A stretch of 64,000 nt of DNA. Origin: Caldilinea sp. CFX5. GTDB lineage: Bacteria > Chloroflexota > Anaerolineae > Caldilineales > Caldilineaceae. The stretch covers positions 62,001 to 126,000 of the forward strand of contig QWII01000013.1 in assembly GCA_021405325.1 (NCBI GenBank), given 5' to 3'. Positions 60,100 through 64,000 of the stretch are shown piece by piece. A program made the position numbers and the translations under genes. Below the pieces are notes generated by a model that saw only the letters and a program-made list of their open reading frames with translations, was not told the origin of the DNA and searched no databases. Each line of letters opens with the position of its first letter. Within the stretch, counting starts at the first letter, position 1.

Positions 60100-61314
60100 A
60101 TGCTGAATTATCGTGATCAAGCGCTAGAAGCACTGCTCACCGATCTTGAATCGGATCGCGTTGAACGGAAAGAATCGTTCAAAGGCGACGCACCGCAAAA
60201 GGTACGTGAGACAGTTTGCGCCTTTGCCAATGATCTCCCCAATTATCAACAAGCTGGTGTAATCTTCATTGGCGCGACAGACCATGGCGCGCCGGCGGGG
60301 TTGGCAATTACCGATGAACTTCTGACCCAGTTAGCCGACATCAAGACCGATGGGAATATTTTACCACCACCGACGATTACCGTTACGAAACGCATCCTAC
60401 TAGGCACAGCCATTGCGGTAATTCTTGTCCAGCCGTCCGATTCACCGCCGGTGCGTTATCGGGGTCGGATCTATATTCGGATTGGCCCCCACCGTGGGAT
60501 TGCCACGGCGCAAGATGAGCGCATTCTGAATGAGAAACGGCGCTATCGTGATTTGCCTTTTGACGCACAACCGGTAACTTCGGCTACACTGGCCGACTTA
60601 AACCGCCGTTTCTTTGAAGAAGAATATTTACCTTCGGCTTTTGCCCCCGATATCTTGGCCGCCAATGAGCGCACATATGAGCAGCGACTGGCAGCCACAA
60701 AAATGATCGCCGCTGCCGATGACCCCAGACCGACCGTCGTGGGTCTCTTAACGCTAGGAATTCGCGCTCGTGATTTCCTGCCGGGTGCTTATGTTGAATT
60801 TATCCGCATCAACGGCGTTGAATGGTCGGACGCCGTGATTGATAATGCGCTGCTCGATGGCCCGCTCGCCCAGATTATCCGGCAATTAGACGAAAAATTA
60901 GCCGCACATAATCGGGTGGCCGTTGACTTTACTTCGGGCGCGACGGAACAACGGCAAGCGACCTATCCGACTGTGGCCTTACAACAATTGACGCGCAACG
61001 CTTTGATGCACCGCACCTATGAAGCAACCAATACTCCGACCCGCGTTTATTGGTTTCAGGATCGCCTTGAGATTATCAGCCCTGGCGGTCCCTTTGGGAT
61101 CGTGACGTCGGAAAATTTTGGTTCTCCCGGTGTGACTGATTACCGTAATCCGAATCTGGCCGAAGCGATGCGGGTGTTGGGCTTTGTCCAGCGCTTTGGC
61201 TTTGGCATTCAAATTGCCACGGCTGAGTTGCGCAAGAATGGTCAACCGCCGCCGGTTTTCGCGCTTACACCACAATCGGTGTTGTGTCGTCTGTTTAGTC
61301 GAAGCACACCATGA
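60100..61314 (+). CDS. AlbA_2 (Schlafen-like) domain protein with ATP-binding C-terminus
   Basis: This 404-residue protein has an AlbA_2/Schlafen-type N-terminus: LLTDLESDRVERKESFKGDAPQKVRETVCAFANDLPNYQQAGVIFIGATDHG, then VRYRGRIYIRIGPHRGIATAQDE. It is followed by a helical linker and a HATPase_c_4-like C-terminus (LQQLTRNALMHRTYEATNTPTRVYWFQDRLEIISPGGPFG). Such proteins act as transcription regulators or, in some cases, defence components. ATG 60100 was chosen; upstream codons lack a ribosome binding site. It overlaps the ParA-like gene by 4 bp, so they work together. Confidence 0.85.
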   Translation: MLNYRDQALEALLTDLESDRVERKESFKGDAPQKVRETVCAFANDLPNYQQAGVIFIGATDHGAPAGLAITDELLTQLADIKTDGNILPPPTITVTKRILLGTAIAVILVQPSDSPPVRYRGRIYIRIGPHRGIATAQDERILNEKRRYRDLPFDAQPVTSATLADLNRRFFEEEYLPSAFAPDILAANERTYEQRLAATKMIAAADDPRPTVVGLLTLGIRARDFLPGAYVEFIRINGVEWSDAVIDNALLDGPLAQIIRQLDEKLAAHNRVAVDFTSGATEQRQATYPTVALQQLTRNALMHRTYEATNTPTRVYWFQDRLEIISPGGPFGIVTSENFGSPGVTDYRNPNLAEAMRVLGFVQRFGFGIQIATAELRKNGQPPPVFALTPQSVLCRLFSRSTP

Positions 61315-62321
61315 ACATTCCAACGCTAACCTTCTTTAACAACAAAAGCGGTGTCGGCAAAACATTGCTGGTCTATCACCTGGGCTGGATGCTGGCCGAA
61401 CTTGGTCATCGTGTTTTGGTTTGTGATCTTGATCCACAAGCCAATTTGACGGCGACCTTGCTCACTGAAGATGAATTGGTTGACCTTTGGGTCAATCAAG
61501 GCAAAGATCGTGCGCCATCGACGATTTACCGTTGTCTACAACCTTTCGCTGAAGGTGGTGATCTACATGCCCCCCAACTCAAAATTATCACACAGGGTCT
61601 TGCGCTTCTGCCCAGTGATCTGGCGTTAGCCGGCTTTGAAGATCAGCTTTCGGCAGCATGGTGCAATAGCCGGGGGAAGGCCAACCTCGACCACCCTTTG
61701 CGCCTCTTGACAGCTTTTGGGCAAGTGATGCAACTCGGCGCCCAGACGATGGATGCCGACTTGATCTTGGTTGATGTCGGTCCGAACCTAGGCGCCATTA
61801 ATCGATCGGTGTTAATCGCTGCCGATACCATCCTTGTTCCGTTGGGTGCGGATCTCGGTTCGTTCCAGGGCCTGCACAATCTTGGCCCGACGATCCAACG
61901 CTGGCGGGGTGAATGGCAGAAACGGTTGGCCCATTGGTCACAACCAGCCTTCCCGCTACCACTAGGACACATGCAAGCGTTAGGCTACCTTGTTCAACAA
62001 CCGGGTCTCCGTCTCCGCCGTCCGTTGCAAGCTGATGAGCGCTGGAGCAACTTGCTTCCGGCTGAATATCGCCGCACTTTCCTCAATGACCCCCAGCCCC
62101 CCCAAGGGGTACGACCGGTTGATGACCCCTATTGTCTGGCGATCCTCAAACATTATCGTAGTCTGGTTGCGCTAGGGCAGGAAGCGCGTAAACCAATTTT
62201 CCTGTTAACCGTCGCCGATGGCGCCATCGGGAACCATGCCTTGGCCGTGCGCGATGCTTATCTGGATTTTCAGGCAATAGCGCACCGCATTTTACAGCGG
62301 CTTGCCAGCCACAACCGCTAG
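61311..62321 (+). CDS. ParA/MinD-like ATPase
   Basis: This 336-residue deviant-Walker ATPase has NNKSGVGKTLLVYHLGWMLAE (with the signature lysine before SGVGKT), VLVCDLDPQANLT (switch region) and LILVDVGPNLGAINRSVLIAADTILVPL. No ParB gene or centromere-like repeat follows, so classical partition is doubtful. Its start overlaps the AlbA_2 gene stop (ATGA). The C-terminal third (LQADERWSNLLPAEYRRTFL and on) is unlike housekeeping ParA. It ends 2 bp from the convergent PhyH gene. Confidence 0.85.
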   Translation: MNIPTLTFFNNKSGVGKTLLVYHLGWMLAELGHRVLVCDLDPQANLTATLLTEDELVDLWVNQGKDRAPSTIYRCLQPFAEGGDLHAPQLKIITQGLALLPSDLALAGFEDQLSAAWCNSRGKANLDHPLRLLTAFGQVMQLGAQTMDADLILVDVGPNLGAINRSVLIAADTILVPLGADLGSFQGLHNLGPTIQRWRGEWQKRLAHWSQPAFPLPLGHMQALGYLVQQPGLRLRRPLQADERWSNLLPAEYRRTFLNDPQPPQGVRPVDDPYCLAILKHYRSLVALGQEARKPIFLLTVADGAIGNHALAVRDAYLDFQAIAHRILQRLASHNR

Positions 62322-62323
62322 CA

Positions 62324-63262
62324 TCAGAGGTGCATTGTTTCTTTGCTTGCGCCGTTGTCGGTGGTGTGCGCTTCATACCAGGCGCGCAGAGGAACATCAT
62401 CCCGATTCTGCGTGAGCCAGTATTGTGACGAGGGATGAAAATCAGCATCATCGCCCAACGGGTTGCCGCCACTGGGCAAGGCGCCCAACAATTGCCGCCG
62501 GATGGGTGAACTACGGGCCACGAGCGCCGGCTCTTGTTGCAAATAATCAGTGGGGCGCATCCAGCGGTGGTGATAGCCGACGTGCATGATCTTCCGCGTC
62601 TTTTGTGACAGGTTGGGGCCGACACAGTGCCACGCCGCCGTGCGCCAGATCATGGCGGTCCCTGGCGGCAAGCGGAGTTCCACCGCTTCAGCATCAGCCA
62701 CTTGGTAATCCATATCGCGTAGTTCCTGCGGCTTGCGTTTGTGGCTGCCCGGCACGATCCACAAGTTCCCGCTATTCGATTCGGTGAGATCCGAGAGAAC
62801 GTAGAAAACCTTGAGTTCCATGAAAGGCAAGCGGCCATCGAGCGAAGTCGGTTCAAAGAGATCCGCCAGGTCGGGGTGCCAGAGGACGTTGCGATAGCCG
62901 GCTTTGTGGTCGGCGCCCTTGCCGGTGCCAATAGCGCCGGCTTCCATCTCCTTGGGGTAAGGCGGGCGATAATCCAAATGAGTGGTGCGAATCTGAATGT
63001 TCCAACCAATGGCATCGACCACCAGCGGCAACATGCGCGGATGGTCGATCAGGTCAAGAAAGGCGTCATGATGGGCGAGGGCATTGCGAATGGCAAAGGG
63101 ATCACCTGGCCTCAAGCCTTTGGTTTGGCGTACTCTGGCCGCTACCTCGTCAATGGCGTCCAGTAGGCGCTCTAGTTCCCCCTGGGTAAAGAAGTTTTCG
63201 AGTAGAATGTAGCCTTTTTCGTCAAAGTCGTGTTTCTGCTGCTCTGTCATGGCAATTGACAT
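62324..63262 (-). CDS. Phytanoyl-CoA dioxygenase (PhyH) family protein
   Basis: This 312-residue Fe(II)/2-oxoglutarate-dependent oxygenase has iron ligands H129 and D131 (VLWHPDLADLF) and H212 (AAWHCVGPNL). It has IRTTHLDYRPPYP and IMHVGYHHRWMRPTDY in common with the protein at 52452, showing paralogy. ATG 63262 follows AAGGAGGAACC; the longer frame back to 63352 has no signal. The substrate is unknown; these enzymes often hydroxylate small amines, lipids or natural products. Confidence 0.87.
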   Translation of the reverse strand: MSIAMTEQQKHDFDEKGYILLENFFTQGELERLLDAIDEVAARVRQTKGLRPGDPFAIRNALAHHDAFLDLIDHPRMLPLVVDAIGWNIQIRTTHLDYRPPYPKEMEAGAIGTGKGADHKAGYRNVLWHPDLADLFEPTSLDGRLPFMELKVFYVLSDLTESNSGNLWIVPGSHKRKPQELRDMDYQVADAEAVELRLPPGTAMIWRTAAWHCVGPNLSQKTRKIMHVGYHHRWMRPTDYLQQEPALVARSSPIRRQLLGALPSGGNPLGDDADFHPSSQYWLTQNRDDVPLRAWYEAHTTDNGASKETMHL

Positions 63263-63344
63263 AAGGTTCCTCCTTACAACAAAAAAATATCCCCAGCCAA
63301 CTTGTGCCGAGGACATGGAAAACGGGAAAGTGTATAGAAACCTG

Positions 63345-63734
63345 TCAGGCAACCATTTTACTTATTGAGTAACGAAATGGCTTTACTGCTTGCATCACCA
63401 TATATTCCTGATTGATATTCGTATACCACTCAGATAATCTGGCGCCAGACAACCAAACACCCACAATATCAGCCGCGGCGTTGATTGATGTCGCTTTTAC
63501 GCGGGCGACAGCGTCATCCCCATCATCGTTCCTTTGCCAATCTTCCAGATCTAAACCGATACCCTCTAAATCCGTATCGATCCAAACATGGCGTTCAGGA
63601 TGGGTGGTGCTTTGGAATGATAATGCACAGAGCGATGTTTCTGCCTCTTCTGTTTCGCGCACCCAAGCGAATTGACCTTTTATTTTTTTGCGTAATTGCT
63701 CTGTCACTCGATCTTTTGGCATTACTTGTGTCAT
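63345..63734 (-). CDS. Unknown protein, 129 residues
   Basis: I do not recognise the family. The protein reads KDRVTEQLRKKIKGQFAWVRETEEAETSLCALSF, then ERHVWIDTDLEGIGLDLEDWQ and INAAADIVGVWLSGARLSEWYTNIN. It is soluble and acidic, with no signal or membrane segment. Its start lies 7 bp after the stop of the gene at 63742, so the two form an operon, and perhaps a paired system. AT content is higher than in the core genes. Confidence 0.6.
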   Translation of the reverse strand: MTQVMPKDRVTEQLRKKIKGQFAWVRETEEAETSLCALSFQSTTHPERHVWIDTDLEGIGLDLEDWQRNDDGDDAVARVKATSINAAADIVGVWLSGARLSEWYTNINQEYMVMQAVKPFRYSISKMVA

Positions 63735-63741
63735 GACATTC

Positions 63742-63996
63742 TCACTTCCGAAACTTCTCCCGATTCGATTCTAGCAATTTGCGCAAGTTTACACCACCAA
63801 CTATCTTCTTACGCAGCACTTCTTCAACCAACATAGTGAGCGCTTCCGAGGGAAATACCCTAATGATGCGTCCTTTACGAAATTTGCTTACATACTCTCC
63901 AACAGTCAGGTGACGATGCTCATAAAGTTGCTGAGTTGTGAGCGAGTCGGGGTTCAGTTTCAAGTTTCTCGCCCAATCTTCAATCACGCGAGCCAC
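63742..63996 (-). CDS. Unknown small protein, possibly incomplete at window edge
   Basis: An 84-residue frame starts at GTG 63996 (RVIEDWARNLKLNPDSLTTQQLYEHRHLTVGEYVSKFRKGRII), but the frame is open to the window end, so the true start may lie beyond. The C-terminus LTMLVEEVLRKKIVGGVNLRKLLESNREKFRK is helical and basic. I recognise no family. It is the upstream partner of the gene at 63345. Confidence 0.5.
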   Translation of the reverse strand: MARVIEDWARNLKLNPDSLTTQQLYEHRHLTVGEYVSKFRKGRIIRVFPSEALTMLVEEVLRKKIVGGVNLRKLLESNREKFRK

Positions 63997-64000
63997 TCCC

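Noticed and set aside
61311..62321. Chromosomal origin or partition locus at the ParA-like gene
   Set aside because: No ParB, DnaA, DnaN or parS-like repeats are seen nearby.

Overview
The window looks like a chromosomal segment from a GC-rich free-living bacterium, most likely a Chloroflexota of the Anaerolineae/Caldilineae type. This placement is inference. It rests on an archaeal-type mevalonate kinase, Thr/Pro-linker LysM and sortase lipoproteins, an AfsR-like BTAD/NB-ARC regulator, phytanoyl-CoA-dioxygenase-type enzymes beside a sugar ABC importer, XisHI, Rpn-family nucleases, and many inverted repeats between genes. I saw no rRNA or tRNA genes and no CRISPR array.

Layout. 0.3-9 kb: plus-strand metabolic genes (NHL propeller, Rpn nuclease, haloacid-dehalogenase-type HAD, an internally deleted Gfo/Idh gene, a LOV blue-light histidine kinase, hydroxyacid-oxoacid transhydrogenase, alpha/beta hydrolase, RidA, P450). 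9.3-13.6 kb: phosphodiesterase, LysM lipoprotein, sortase, rimI-tsaB, DUF2294. 13.7-19.1 kb: XisHI (xisH carries an amber codon), a sugar-acid catabolic set (cyclase, epimerase-like, D-hydroxyacid dehydrogenase, SDR) and mevalonate kinase. 19.2-31.2 kb is an accessory region: a nested palindrome, two XRE-repressor/small-coiled-coil modules, Rpn genes in several states of decay, a PIN toxin pair, a SARP-like regulator, a doubly nonsense-mutated NTF2-like gene, and a gene split by an 85-bp mobile palindrome. 31.2-38.4 kb: ileS, GNAT, a RAYT-like protein, a T-box-controlled alaX, lipA and mazEF. 38.5-50.8 kb: a truncated NACHT NTPase and a polysaccharide/glycolipid locus (O-antigen ligase, three large GT-C or YfhO-type membrane proteins, GT2, DegT aminotransferase). 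51.4-64 kb: PstS-like lipoprotein, two PhyH-type dioxygenases, a sugar ABC importer without ATPase, dehydrogenases, an AlbA_2/ParA pair and two unknown genes.

The most striking feature is a large set of inverted repeats. (1) An 85-bp element with 17-bp terminal inverted repeats occurs in two identical copies (9020-9104 and 30559-30643). Each is flanked by a different 5-bp direct repeat. In the second copy, removing 90 bp restores a 234-residue two-repeat protein. (2) Long hairpins have arms made of degenerate 7- or 8-bp tandem words. They often touch stop codons or separate operon genes, and several lie in frame inside coding sequences (AfsR-like regulator, YfhO-like protein; simpler ones in ileS and a GT39). 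A RAYT-like protein, the family known to mobilise REP palindromes, lies next to one of these hairpins but has QxQ in place of the catalytic HxH.

A second candidate system is a recurring module: an XRE repressor, a perfect or near-perfect palindromic operator, and a divergent small protein starting M(A/S)TY with a coiled-coil C-terminus. It appears twice (19.6-20.3 and 22.9-23.5 kb), with a third orphan small protein at 40.05 kb.
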